Assembly: GCF_003545805.1 (NCBI RefSeq)
Contig: NZ_NMQR01000007.1
Coordinates: 62,001 to 126,000, forward strand
DNA length: 64,000 nucleotides
Direction of reading: 5' to 3'
From: Photorhabdus sp. CRCIA-P01
GTDB taxonomy: Bacteria > Pseudomonadota > Gammaproteobacteria > Enterobacterales > Enterobacteriaceae
Shown here: in pieces, positions 57,701 to 64,000 of the stretch
How the letters are laid out: each line of letters begins with the position of its first letter
How positions within the stretch are numbered: position 1 is the first letter of the stretch
The notes under the pieces: generated by a model
Databases searched by the model: none
Told to the model about the DNA's origin: nothing
The model's input: the letters and a program-made list of their open reading frames with translations, nothing else
Translations under genes and position numbers: made by a program

Positions 57701-58507
57701 TACAACTGGCTACGTGGTCGACTGTCCGCCATTTACTTCCAGTTCTATGATTTAGCGGTAGCCCGTTGTTTGATGGCCGAAATGGCCTATCGTTGGGAAG
57801 CTAAAGATGCCGATGCACGCTTTATCAAGCCCGGCGCTTGGCAGGGAACCCATGCGGGTTTGCTTGCGGGTGAAACCTTAATGCTGAATCTGGCACAAAT
57901 GGAAGATGCCCACCTGAAACAGGAGCAGCGCGTACTGGAGGTAGAACGCACCGTTTCGCTGGCAGAAGTCTATGCTAAATTACCGCAAGATAAATTTATC
58001 CTGACTCAAGAAATAGAGAAGTTGGTGAGTAAAGGCTCAGGCAGTGTCGGCAAGGATAGTAATAAGCTGGCGTTTAGTACCGATACCAATACCTCCCTAG
58101 AAGCGTCCATTTCGTTATCTGCCTTGAACATTAGCAGCGATTATCCGGATTCTATTGGTAAAACCCGTCGTATTAAACAGATCAGCGTTACCCTGCCCGC
58201 TCTACTAGGACCCTATCAGGATGTGCAAGCGATATTGTCTTACGACGATAAAACAGGATTAGCCAAAGGCTGTGAAACATTGGCTGTTTCCCACGGTATG
58301 AATGACAGCGGTCAATTCCAACTGGATTTCAACGATGGCAAGTTCCTGCCGTTCGAAGGGATTGACGTGAATAAGGGGACATTGACGCTGAGCTTCCCTA
58401 ATGCGACTCACAAACCCAATGAACCCAAGAAACCGGGCAAACAACAAGCCATGCTGGAGAGTCTGAACGACATCATTCTGCATATTCGCTACACCATTCG
58501 CCAATAA
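51755..58507 (+). CDS. tcdA: TcA-type toxin subunit, variant lacking receptor domains A and D
   Basis: 2250 residues. The N-terminus is full (LTDICHLSFEELRKKVKDKL matches TcdA1), but domain A is missing, replaced by a short acidic link between QFIKKEEI and YYLLRLNKFISLSR. About 80 shell residues after LRLCKIST are absent compared with copies 1 and 2. The B/C region is present (KKYGKLGDKFIIYTTLG, nt 55.2-56.0 kb), whereas domain D is gone: IQEPKLGENSPNATEPMDF joins directly to NGANSLYFWELFYYTP. The channel, with QDAEALNTLLQNQAAELIL, and the TcB-binding end are intact. Its stop lies 56 bp before the TcB start, so it is the TcA most closely coupled to TcB. Confidence 0.93.
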   Translation: MNILKPEYQRALGADFNNLTDICHLSFEELRKKVKDKLSWSQTQSLYFEAQQVQKDNRLHEARILKRANPHLQSAVHLALTTPHADQQGYNSRFGNRTSQYAAPGAISSMFSPAAYLAELYRQARNLHDENSIYHLDTRRPDLQSLVLSQKNMDTEISTLSLSNNMLLEGIKTQPDLGSHAKVMEKLSTFRTSSSLPYHDAYESVRKVIQLQTPIFEHVSTSPETTIDELKYQASLLEINASVSPDLFNILTSMATEDNVQDLYLLSFGDIKPSLMIRPEQLKNYYHLTDQEADQFIKKEEITRVHELIENEESEDCEKPAKYYLLRLNKFISLSRITKLPLTIIQSIILSSTDESPPEKYKDDETYDIIEAPAPPQYNEFRDKPDINTKVLKKAFRVKYYMQRYGVDAKTTLRLCKISTLEDDNTTHPSPPDLAKLLADIHQLTINELDLLLVAIGKERITDLPKINETDLITLIDKLYAVTHWLCTRKWSVYQLFAMTTTDYNKTLVPEIHNLLDTAYNGLQDFDKKKVKTKEELLKAISPYIAPALQLPSEHAAYSILTWADKLEPGTGKMTAEKLWNWLRKNPVTAQPEFQKQAEPVVQYCQCLAQLALIYRSIGLNESTLRLFVTKPRLFVIKAKATETTGTIPAHDVSTLMTLMRFADWINSLGENASSVLTEFEKGTLTAELLAKAMNLDENLLSQAKTQALTNFSNWPSIDIIRQCISISHQLNISPQDVSELAKMLVTESPSNDYTQWENVAAILTAGLDTQKANTLHAFLDESRSTALSAYSIYFHNQKDREERKHTVIKNRDDLYQYLLIDNQVSSSIKTTEIAEAIASIQLYINRALKNMEGDTVTSVTSRSFFTNWDKYNKRYNTWAGIAKLLYYPENYIDPTLRIGQTKMMDALLQSISQSQLNTDTVEDAFKSYLTSFEQVANLEILSAYHDNINNDQGLTYFIGRSKTEVNQYYWRNVDHNKFSEGKFPANAWSEWHKIDCPINPYKDTIRPVVYQSRLYITWLEQKKTAKQEGDKTTSGYYYELKLAHIRYDGTWNTPVTFDVNNKISTLKLGNEAPGFYCAGYQGEDTLLIMFYSKKDKLDDYTAVSMQGLYIFSNMSSKDMSSEQSNSYRNNSYKHFDTNNIRRVNNRYAEKYEIPSSINNNGYDWEEHYLSMVYGGNISAISLESTSNNLKIRISPKLRIIHNGYEGQQRNQCNLMKKYGKLGDKFIIYTTLGINPNNLSNKKFIYPVYQYGDTTKKGKLLFYRDSTTNFVRAWFPIPGSQQAQEISTDNISGNDGYITHSLTDEGLFTKYFYMDDHGGIDTDVSGPININTTILPEKVQVKVNSGSQSNQQNTFTAKTHGSNTPLPSFEEMIYQFRPLEIDVSNLNFINNSASVDITFTAFAEKFDGDNNDRKLGEEHFSIPITKKVNTDDVLSLHSDPSGAQYMQRGDSHIRLNTLFARKLISRANAGIDTILSMETQNIQEPKLGENSPNATEPMDFNGANSLYFWELFYYTPMLIAQRLLHEQNFDEANRWLKYVWNPAGYIVNGQMQHYRWNVHPLQEDTSWNDDPLDSVDPDAVAQHDPMHYKVATFMRTLDLLIEQGDYAYRQLERDTLAEAKMWYMQALHLLGDKPHLPLSSTWSDPTLEKAADLEKQQAHAKAIADLRQGQPTSGSNTDLFLPQVNEVMLSYWQKLEQRLYNLRHNLSIDGQPLHLPIFATPADPKALLSAAVASSQGGSNLPSEFISVWRFPHMLENARSMVSQLTQFGSTLQNIIERQDAEALNTLLQNQAAELILTNLSIQDKTIEELDAEKTVLEKTRAGAQSRFDSYSKFYDEDINAGEKQAMVLRASVAGISTALQASHLAGAALDLAPNIFGFADGGSHWGAIAQATGNVMEFSASVMNTEADKISQSEAYRRRRQEWEIQRNNAESELKQINAQFQSLAVRREAAVLQKTSLKTQQEQTHAQLTFLQHKFSNQALYNWLRGRLSAIYFQFYDLAVARCLMAEMAYRWEAKDADARFIKPGAWQGTHAGLLAGETLMLNLAQMEDAHLKQEQRVLEVERTVSLAEVYAKLPQDKFILTQEIEKLVSKGSGSVGKDSNKLAFSTDTNTSLEASISLSALNISSDYPDSIGKTRRIKQISVTLPALLGPYQDVQAILSYDDKTGLAKGCETLAVSHGMNDSGQFQLDFNDGKFLPFEGIDVNKGTLTLSFPNATHKPNEPKKPGKQQAMLESLNDIILHIRYTIRQ

Positions 58508-58529
58508 CGATTTTAATTAAGTGCTAAAA

Positions 58530-58550
58530 CAGGCCCCTAAGCGGGGCCTG
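58530..58550 (+). repeat. G+C-rich hairpin between the third TcA gene and TcB
   Basis: CAGGCCCC and GGGGCCTG pair perfectly around TAAGC. It ends only one base before the TcB ribosome-binding sequence AAGGAG (58552-58557), so folding of this stem could affect TcB translation or mark an mRNA processing site. No T-run follows. Confidence 0.75.
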
Positions 58551-58563
58551 CAAGGAGTCTTAC

Positions 58564-61500
58564 ATGCAAAATTCACAAGATTTCAGTATTACAGAACTAT
58601 CATTGCCCAAAGGGGGAGGCGCTATCACGGGAATGGGGGAAGCATTAACCCCCACCGGACCGGATGGCATGGCCGCGCTGTCTCTACCGTTACCTATCTC
58701 TGCCGGGCGTGGTTATGCTCCGTCACTCGCCCTGAACTACAACAGCGGCGCTGGTAACAGTCCATTTGGTTTGGGTTGGGATTGCAACGTTATGACCATC
58801 CGCCGCCGCACCCACTTTGGCGTTCCCCATTATGATGAAACCGATACCTTTCTGGGGCCAGAAGGCGAGGTATTGGTGGTAGCGGATCAATCCCGCGACG
58901 AATCGACATTACAAGGTATTAATCTGGGCGCCACCTTTACCGTTACCGGATACCGTTCCCGTCTGGAAAGTCATTTCAGCCGATTAGAATATTGGCAGCC
59001 CAAGACAACAGGCAAAACAGATTTTTGGCTGATATATAGCCCAGATGGACAGGTACATTTACTGGGTAAATCACCTCAAGCGCGGATCAGTAATCCGTCC
59101 AAAACGACACAAACAGCACAATGGCTGCTGGAAGCCTCTGTATCACCACATGGTGAACAAATTTATTATCAATATCGTGCCGAGGATGACACCGGTTGCG
59201 AAGCTGATGAAATTACGCTCCATCCACAGGCCACAGCGCAACGTTACCTACACATCGTGTATTACGGCAATCGGACAGCCAGCGAAACGTTACCCGGTCT
59301 GGATGGCAGCGCCCCATCACAAGCAGACTGGTTATTCTATCTGGTATTTGATTACGGTGAACGCATTAACAACCTGAAAACGCCACCCGCATTTTCGACT
59401 ACAGGTAGCTGGCTTTGTCGTCAGGATCGTTTTTCCCGTTATGAATATGGCTTTGAGATTCGTACCCGCCGCTTATGCCGTCAGGTATTGATGTACCATC
59501 GCCTGCAAGCACTGACTAACCAGATAAAAGATCACAATGAGCCAGCATTGGTTTCACGCCTGATACTCAATTATGACGAAAGCGCGATCGCCAGTACGCT
59601 GGTATTCGTTCGTCGAGTAGGACACGAGCAAGACGGTACTGCCGTTACCTTGCCACCATTAGAATTGGCATATCAGGATTTTTCACCGCAACATAACGCT
59701 CGCTGGCAGCCGATGGATGTACTGGCAAACTTCAATACCATTCAGCGCTGGCAGCTAGTTGATCTGAAAGGCGAAGGATTACCCGGCCTGTTATATCAAG
59801 ATAAAGGTGCCTGGTGGTACCGTTCCGCGCAGCGCCTGGGTGAAATTGACTCAGATGCCGTCACTTGGGAAAAAATGCAACCTTTGTCGGTTATCCCTTC
59901 CTTACAAAGTAACGCCTCCCTGGTCGATATCAACGGAGACAGCCAACTTGACTGGGTTATCACCGGACCGGGATTACGGGGATATCATAGTCAACGCCCA
60001 GATGGCAGTTGGACACGTTTTACTCCACTCAACGCTCTGCCAGTGGAATATACTCATCCACGTGCGCAACTGGCGGATTTAATGGGAGCCGGGCTTTCTG
60101 ATTTAGTGCTGATCGGCCCTAAGAGTGTGCGTTTATATGCCAATACTCGCGACGGCTTTGCCAAAGGAAAAGATGTGGTGCAATCCGGTGATGTCACACT
60201 GCCAGTACCGGGCGCCGATTCGCGTAAGTTAGTGGCGTTTAGTGATGTACTGGGTTCCGGTCAGGCACATCTGGTTGAAGTGAGCGCGACTCAAATCACC
60301 TGCTGGCCTAATCTGGGACACGGACGTTTTGGTCAACCTATTACCCTTCCGGGATTCAGCCAACCAGAAGTGACGTTTAATCCTGCTCAGGTTTATCTAG
60401 CCGACCTAGATGGCAGCGGCCCAACTGACCTGATTTATGTTCACACAAACCGTTTGGATATCTTCCTGAATAAAAGCGGCAACGGTTTTGCCAAACCAGT
60501 GACACTGCCCTTCCCGGAAGGTCTGCGTTTTGATCATACCTGTCAGTTACAAGTGGCCGACGTACAAGGGTTAGGCGTAGCCAGCCTGATACTGAGCGTG
60601 CCACATATGGCTCCCCATCACTGGCGTTGTGATCTGACCAACGAAAAACCGTGGCTACTCAGCGAAATGAACAACAACATGGGGGCTCATCATACCTTGC
60701 GTTACCGTAGTTCCGCCCAGTTCTGGTTGGATGAAAAAGCCTCGGCACAGTCTGCCGGACAAACACCGGTTTGTTATCTACCCTTCCCGGTACACACCCT
60801 ACGGCAAACGGAAACAGCGGATGAAATTAGCGGCAACAAATTAGTCACGACACTGCGTTATGCTCGTGGCGCCTGGGATGGACGTGAGCGGGAATTTCGC
60901 GGATTTGGTTATGTTGAGCAGACAGACAGTCATCAACTGGCCCAAGGCAACGCGCCAGAACGCACCCCACCCGCGCTGACCAAAAACTGGTATGCCACCG
61001 GATTGACTGTAATAGATAACACATTATCGACAGAGTATTGGCGTGGCGATGATCAGGCTTTTGCCGGTTTTTCATCACGCTTTACGACTTGGAAAGATGA
61101 CCACGATGTTCTGCTAACACCGGAAGATGATAACAGTCAGTACTGGCTAAACCGGGCACTGAAAGGTCAACTGCTACGTAGTGAACTGTACGGGAAGGAT
61201 GACAGCGCACAGGAAGAAATTCCCTACACGGTTACTGAATTTCGTCCACAAGTACGTCAGTTACAGCAGGCAGATAGCCAATACCCTGTACTTTGGTCAT
61301 CTGTAGTTGAAAGCCGCAACTATCACTACGAACGTATCGCCAGCGACCCGCAATGCAGCCAAGAGATTACGCTATCCAGTGATCTATTTGGTCAACCGCT
61401 AAAACAGGTTTCGGTACAGTATCCACGCCGCCAGCAACCGGCAATCAGTCCGTATCCTGACACGTTGCCTGATACTTTGTTAGCCAACAGCTATGATGAC

Positions 61501-62982
61501 CAGCAACGACAATTACGACTCACCTATCAACAGTTCAGCTGGCATCATCTGACCGACAATACCGTTCGGGTGTTGGGATTACCAGATAGTACTCGCAGTG
61601 ATATCTTCACTTACAGTACTCAAGATGTACCTACCAAAGGTTTAGATCTGAAAATCCTGAGTGGTGAAAATGGTCTGATTGCGAATAATAAACCACGTGA
61701 ATACCTCGGCCAGAAAAAAACCGTTTATACCAATGGGCAAAATGCAACGCCATTGCAAACGCCAACACGACAAGCGCTGGTTGCCTTTATCGAGACAACG
61801 GTATTTAGTCAATCCACACTATCAGCGTTTGATGGGAGTATCCCATCGGCTCAATTGTCAACGACGCTGGAGCAAGCCGGATACCAACAAACAAATTATC
61901 TATTCCCTCGCACTGGAGAAGATAAAGTCTGGGTAGCCCGTCATGGCTATACCGATTACGGTACAGCCGCACAGTTCTGGCGCCCGCAAAAACAGAGCAA
62001 CACCCAACTCACGGGCAAAATCACACTAACCTGGGATGCGAACTATTGCGTTGTAACACAAACCCAGGATGCGGCTGGACTGACAACCTCAGCCAGATAT
62101 GACTGGCGTTTTCTGACCCCGGTACAACTCACGGATATCAATGACAATCAACACCTTATCACGCTGGACGCACTGGGCCGGCCAATCACACTGCGCTTTT
62201 GGGGAACTGAAAACGGCAGGATGACCGGTTACTCTTCACCGGAAAAAACATCGTTTTCTCCACCATCCGATGTGGACGCCGCCATTGAGTTAAAAAAACC
62301 GCTCCCTGTAGCACAGTGTCAAATCTACTCCCCCGAAAGCTGGATGCCAGCATTAGGTCAGAAAACCCTCAATAAACTGACGGAGCAAGACCGGAAAAAG
62401 TTATATAACGCCCGAATCATCACCGAAGACGGACGTCTCTGCACACTGGCTTATCGCCACTGGGCACCAAGTCAAAAGGCAGACCCTCAACTCATTGGCC
62501 TGTTAAACAACGGTCCCCGTTTACCTCCTCACAGCCTCACATTGACTACGGATCGTTATGACCATGATCCTGAGCAACAGATACGCCAACAGGTAGTATT
62601 CAGTGATGGCTTTGGCCGCTTGTTGCAAGCGGCCGCCCGACATGAGGCAGGCATGGCCTGGCAACGTAACGAAGACGGCTCTCTGATTATAAATGCTAAA
62701 CATACAGAGACTCGTTGGGCAGTGACTGGACTGACGGAATATGACAATAAGGGACAACCGATACGCACCTATCAGCCCTATTTCCTCAATGACTGGCGAT
62801 ACGTCAGCAATGACAGTGCCCGGCGGGAAAAAGGAGCTTATGCAGATACCCATGTCTATGATCCCATTGGCCGAGAAATCAAGGTTATCACCGCAAAAGG
62901 TTGGTTCCGTCGCACCTTGTTTACTCCCTGGTTTACTGTCAATGAAGATGAAAATGACACAGCCGCCGAGGTGAAGATGTAA
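58564..62982 (+). CDS. tcdB2: TcB-type toxin subunit
   Basis: 1472 residues, collinear and nearly identical in wording to Photorhabdus TcdB2 (about 1474 residues). The N-terminal SpvB-like domain reads LPKGGGAITGMGEAL and FGLGWDCNVMTIRRRT. The middle has FG-GAP-like propeller repeats (SLVDINGDSQLDWVI, YLADLDGSGPTDLIYVHTN), which include the beta-propeller that docks on TcA. The C-terminal part is YD/RHS-like beta-strand sequence ending in FTPWFTVNEDENDTAAEVKM. With the N-terminal part of TcC it forms the hollow cocoon that encloses the toxic enzyme. RBS AAGGAG lies 6 nt before the ATG. Confidence 0.96.
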   Translation: MQNSQDFSITELSLPKGGGAITGMGEALTPTGPDGMAALSLPLPISAGRGYAPSLALNYNSGAGNSPFGLGWDCNVMTIRRRTHFGVPHYDETDTFLGPEGEVLVVADQSRDESTLQGINLGATFTVTGYRSRLESHFSRLEYWQPKTTGKTDFWLIYSPDGQVHLLGKSPQARISNPSKTTQTAQWLLEASVSPHGEQIYYQYRAEDDTGCEADEITLHPQATAQRYLHIVYYGNRTASETLPGLDGSAPSQADWLFYLVFDYGERINNLKTPPAFSTTGSWLCRQDRFSRYEYGFEIRTRRLCRQVLMYHRLQALTNQIKDHNEPALVSRLILNYDESAIASTLVFVRRVGHEQDGTAVTLPPLELAYQDFSPQHNARWQPMDVLANFNTIQRWQLVDLKGEGLPGLLYQDKGAWWYRSAQRLGEIDSDAVTWEKMQPLSVIPSLQSNASLVDINGDSQLDWVITGPGLRGYHSQRPDGSWTRFTPLNALPVEYTHPRAQLADLMGAGLSDLVLIGPKSVRLYANTRDGFAKGKDVVQSGDVTLPVPGADSRKLVAFSDVLGSGQAHLVEVSATQITCWPNLGHGRFGQPITLPGFSQPEVTFNPAQVYLADLDGSGPTDLIYVHTNRLDIFLNKSGNGFAKPVTLPFPEGLRFDHTCQLQVADVQGLGVASLILSVPHMAPHHWRCDLTNEKPWLLSEMNNNMGAHHTLRYRSSAQFWLDEKASAQSAGQTPVCYLPFPVHTLRQTETADEISGNKLVTTLRYARGAWDGREREFRGFGYVEQTDSHQLAQGNAPERTPPALTKNWYATGLTVIDNTLSTEYWRGDDQAFAGFSSRFTTWKDDHDVLLTPEDDNSQYWLNRALKGQLLRSELYGKDDSAQEEIPYTVTEFRPQVRQLQQADSQYPVLWSSVVESRNYHYERIASDPQCSQEITLSSDLFGQPLKQVSVQYPRRQQPAISPYPDTLPDTLLANSYDDQQRQLRLTYQQFSWHHLTDNTVRVLGLPDSTRSDIFTYSTQDVPTKGLDLKILSGENGLIANNKPREYLGQKKTVYTNGQNATPLQTPTRQALVAFIETTVFSQSTLSAFDGSIPSAQLSTTLEQAGYQQTNYLFPRTGEDKVWVARHGYTDYGTAAQFWRPQKQSNTQLTGKITLTWDANYCVVTQTQDAAGLTTSARYDWRFLTPVQLTDINDNQHLITLDALGRPITLRFWGTENGRMTGYSSPEKTSFSPPSDVDAAIELKKPLPVAQCQIYSPESWMPALGQKTLNKLTEQDRKKLYNARIITEDGRLCTLAYRHWAPSQKADPQLIGLLNNGPRLPPHSLTLTTDRYDHDPEQQIRQQVVFSDGFGRLLQAAARHEAGMAWQRNEDGSLIINAKHTETRWAVTGLTEYDNKGQPIRTYQPYFLNDWRYVSNDSARREKGAYADTHVYDPIGREIKVITAKGWFRRTLFTPWFTVNEDENDTAAEVKM

Positions 62983-62992
62983 CTTGATCAAT

Positions 62993-63013
62993 CCCGCCTG
63001 GTTAACAGGCGGG
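62993..63013 (+). repeat. G+C-rich hairpin after TcB
   Basis: CCCGCCTG and CAGGCGGG pair perfectly around GTTAA, 10 bp after the TcB stop and 11 bp before the putative RBS of the holin-like gene. No T-run follows, so it probably does not end transcription; it could stabilise or process the mRNA. Confidence 0.7.
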
Positions 63014-63034
63014 AAACATAGATAGAGGTGAAAG

Positions 63035-63355
63035 GTGTTGCTCATAATACCGTCAGATACTCAACTTATTATCTGGTTGATCATTGGTTTTATTGCGGCC
63101 TGGGGCGGATTAGTAAGGTACCTCATTGATATGCAAAACAAACAATATAAATGGAGTTGGATCAACGTATTCTGTCAACTCATCATCTCCTGTTTTACCG
63201 GTGTACTGGGAGGACTGCTGAGTTTTGAAAGTGGCGGCAGCATCTATATGACTTTTGCGATTGCAGGTTTATTCGGCACAACAGGAAGTACCGGATTGAA
63301 CTGGCTCTGGCGCCGCCTCGTTATGCATCATCATGATCATGGCGGAAAGCAATAA
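63035..63355 (+). CDS. Holin-like small membrane protein
   Basis: 106 residues with three likely membrane segments (about 9-27, 43-62 and 70-90) and a basic, histidine-rich tail (RRLVMHHHDHGGKQ), typical of class I holins. The middle contains GGLLSFESGGSIYMTFAIAG. Holin-like genes are a known feature of Photorhabdus tcd islands, between TcB and TcC genes, and have been proposed to help release of the large toxin. The GTG start has GAGG upstream at good spacing; an ATG start would remove the first membrane segment. The exact holin family could not be named. Confidence 0.8.
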   Translation: MLLIIPSDTQLIIWLIIGFIAAWGGLVRYLIDMQNKQYKWSWINVFCQLIISCFTGVLGGLLSFESGGSIYMTFAIAGLFGTTGSTGLNWLWRRLVMHHHDHGGKQ

Positions 63356-63516
63356 AGCATTCCTGCTGCCACAACAAACCATTTGTCTCCAGTTAAACCG
63401 GGAAAATTATCTACTACACTATCGTAGGAAAACTGATATGTAGAAAAACTAACATACAGACAAAAACTGCAATTGCAGAAAAGATGACACACAACCCCAC
63501 AACAACGAGGTAACTC

Positions 63517-64000
63517 ATGAAAAACATTGATCTCAAACTTTATCAAAAAACCCCGGTTGTCAACGTCCACGATAACCGTGGCCTGACGATCCGTAACATC
63601 GATTTTCACCGTACCACCGCAAACGGTGATACCGATATACGTATTACCCGCCATCAATACAATGCTCACGGACACCTAAATCAAAGCATCGATCCGCGCC
63701 TATATGAGGCCAAGAAAACCAACCGTGCGATCAAACCCAATTTTCTTTGGCAGTATGATTTGACCGGTAATACCCTACGTACAGAAAGCATTGATGCAGG
63801 CCGCACTGTCACCCTGAATGATATTGAAGACCGTCCGTTACTGACGGTAACTGCAACCGGCGTCATACAAACCCGACAATATGAAATTTCTTCCCTGCCC
63901 GGGCGTCTGTTATCTGTTACCGAACAAGCACCGGAGGAAAAAACATCCCGTATCACCGAACGCCTGATTTGGGCTGGCAATACCGAAGCAGAAAAAGACC
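63517..64000 (+). CDS. tccC3: TcC-type toxin subunit, N-terminal part
   Basis: Partial; open to the window end (161 codons visible). The sequence begins MKNIDLKLYQKTPVVNVHDN and continues with NIDFHRTTANGDTDIRITRH, SIDPRLYEAK and SSLPGRLLSV, collinear with the N-terminus of Photorhabdus TccC3. TcC proteins have a conserved RHS-repeat N-terminal part that closes the cocoon with TcB, then a hypervariable C-terminal enzyme; in TccC3 this is an actin-modifying ADP-ribosyltransferase. The C-terminal enzyme lies outside the window, so the effector activity here is unknown. RBS GAGG lies 6 nt before the ATG, 161 bp after the holin-like gene. Confidence 0.92.
   Translation, partial: MKNIDLKLYQKTPVVNVHDNRGLTIRNIDFHRTTANGDTDIRITRHQYNAHGHLNQSIDPRLYEAKKTNRAIKPNFLWQYDLTGNTLRTESIDAGRTVTLNDIEDRPLLTVTATGVIQTRQYEISSLPGRLLSVTEQAPEEKTSRITERLIWAGNTEAEKD

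Noticed and set aside
63517-64000. RHS/YD-repeat polymorphic toxin unrelated to Tc
   Set aside because: The visible N-terminus is collinear with TccC3 and lies directly downstream of a TcB gene, so it is the TcC component.

Overview
The window is from a Photorhabdus-type insect-pathogenic enterobacterium. The right half carries a Tc toxin locus whose TcB and TcC proteins look like close orthologues of Photorhabdus TcdB2 and TccC3. hpaBC, a TppB/DtpA peptide permease and an ERIC element also fit that group. All identifications come from reading the sequence and from memory of family sequences; no search was run.

Bases 1-15695, minus strand, hold a tightly packed operon of at least 13 genes for a 2-deoxystreptamine (2-DOS) aminoglycoside. 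Recognisable parts are a 2-deoxy-scyllo-inosose synthase, a DegT/StsC-type inosose aminotransferase, a BtrN-type radical SAM dehydrogenase, a 2-DOS GlcNAc-transferase, a PIG-L deacetylase, a GMC oxidase (cut by the window edge), a class III 6'-type aminotransferase, a PRPP-dependent phosphoribosyltransferase with a histidine phosphatase, a second GT4 glycosyltransferase and a second radical SAM enzyme. Together these could cover every step to ribostamycin and possibly to a neomycin-like pseudotetrasaccharide. Two members have no obvious place in the pathway: a 1226-residue PEP-synthase-like protein and a carrier-protein-like protein without the phosphopantetheine serine. The operon starts downstream of a perfect 10-bp-arm inverted repeat (15788-15813).

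An AT-rich, gene-poor stretch (15.7-16.6 kb) with gene scraps and a 127-bp ERIC element separates it from a second biosynthetic operon, also on the minus strand (16808-30910). This encodes a PUFA-synthase-like system: a KS-AT-ACP-KR-DH protein, a KS-CLF-DH protein and a PfaD-type enoyl reductase fused to a class III aminotransferase. The single ACP and the aminotransferase point to polyamines of the zeamine/fabclavine kind rather than to EPA or DHA. The next gene, a short-chain dehydrogenase, is truncated after 36 codons, so the operon may be incomplete. This block looks richer in G+C than its flanks. Upstream of it (30.9-32.4 kb) lie a small membrane-protein gene apparently frameshifted at an A8/T8 run and a non-coding AT-rich stretch with a possible insertion-sequence relic.

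On the plus strand follow hpaB-hpaC (4-hydroxyphenylacetate 3-monooxygenase and its flavin reductase), a terminator, a POT-family peptide permease (tppB/dtpA) and a second terminator. Then comes the toxin locus: three tandem TcA genes (36708-44231, 44650-51273, 51755-58507), TcB (58564-62982), a small holin-like membrane protein and the start of TcC (63517 to the window end). The three TcA paralogues keep the shell, channel and TcB-binding parts but differ by whole-module gain and loss in the receptor-binding regions. Each has a similar ~235-bp leader and is followed by a G+C-rich hairpin. TcA forms the receptor-binding injection channel, TcB plus the TcC N-terminus form the cocoon holding the toxic TcC C-terminus, and the holin may serve release.
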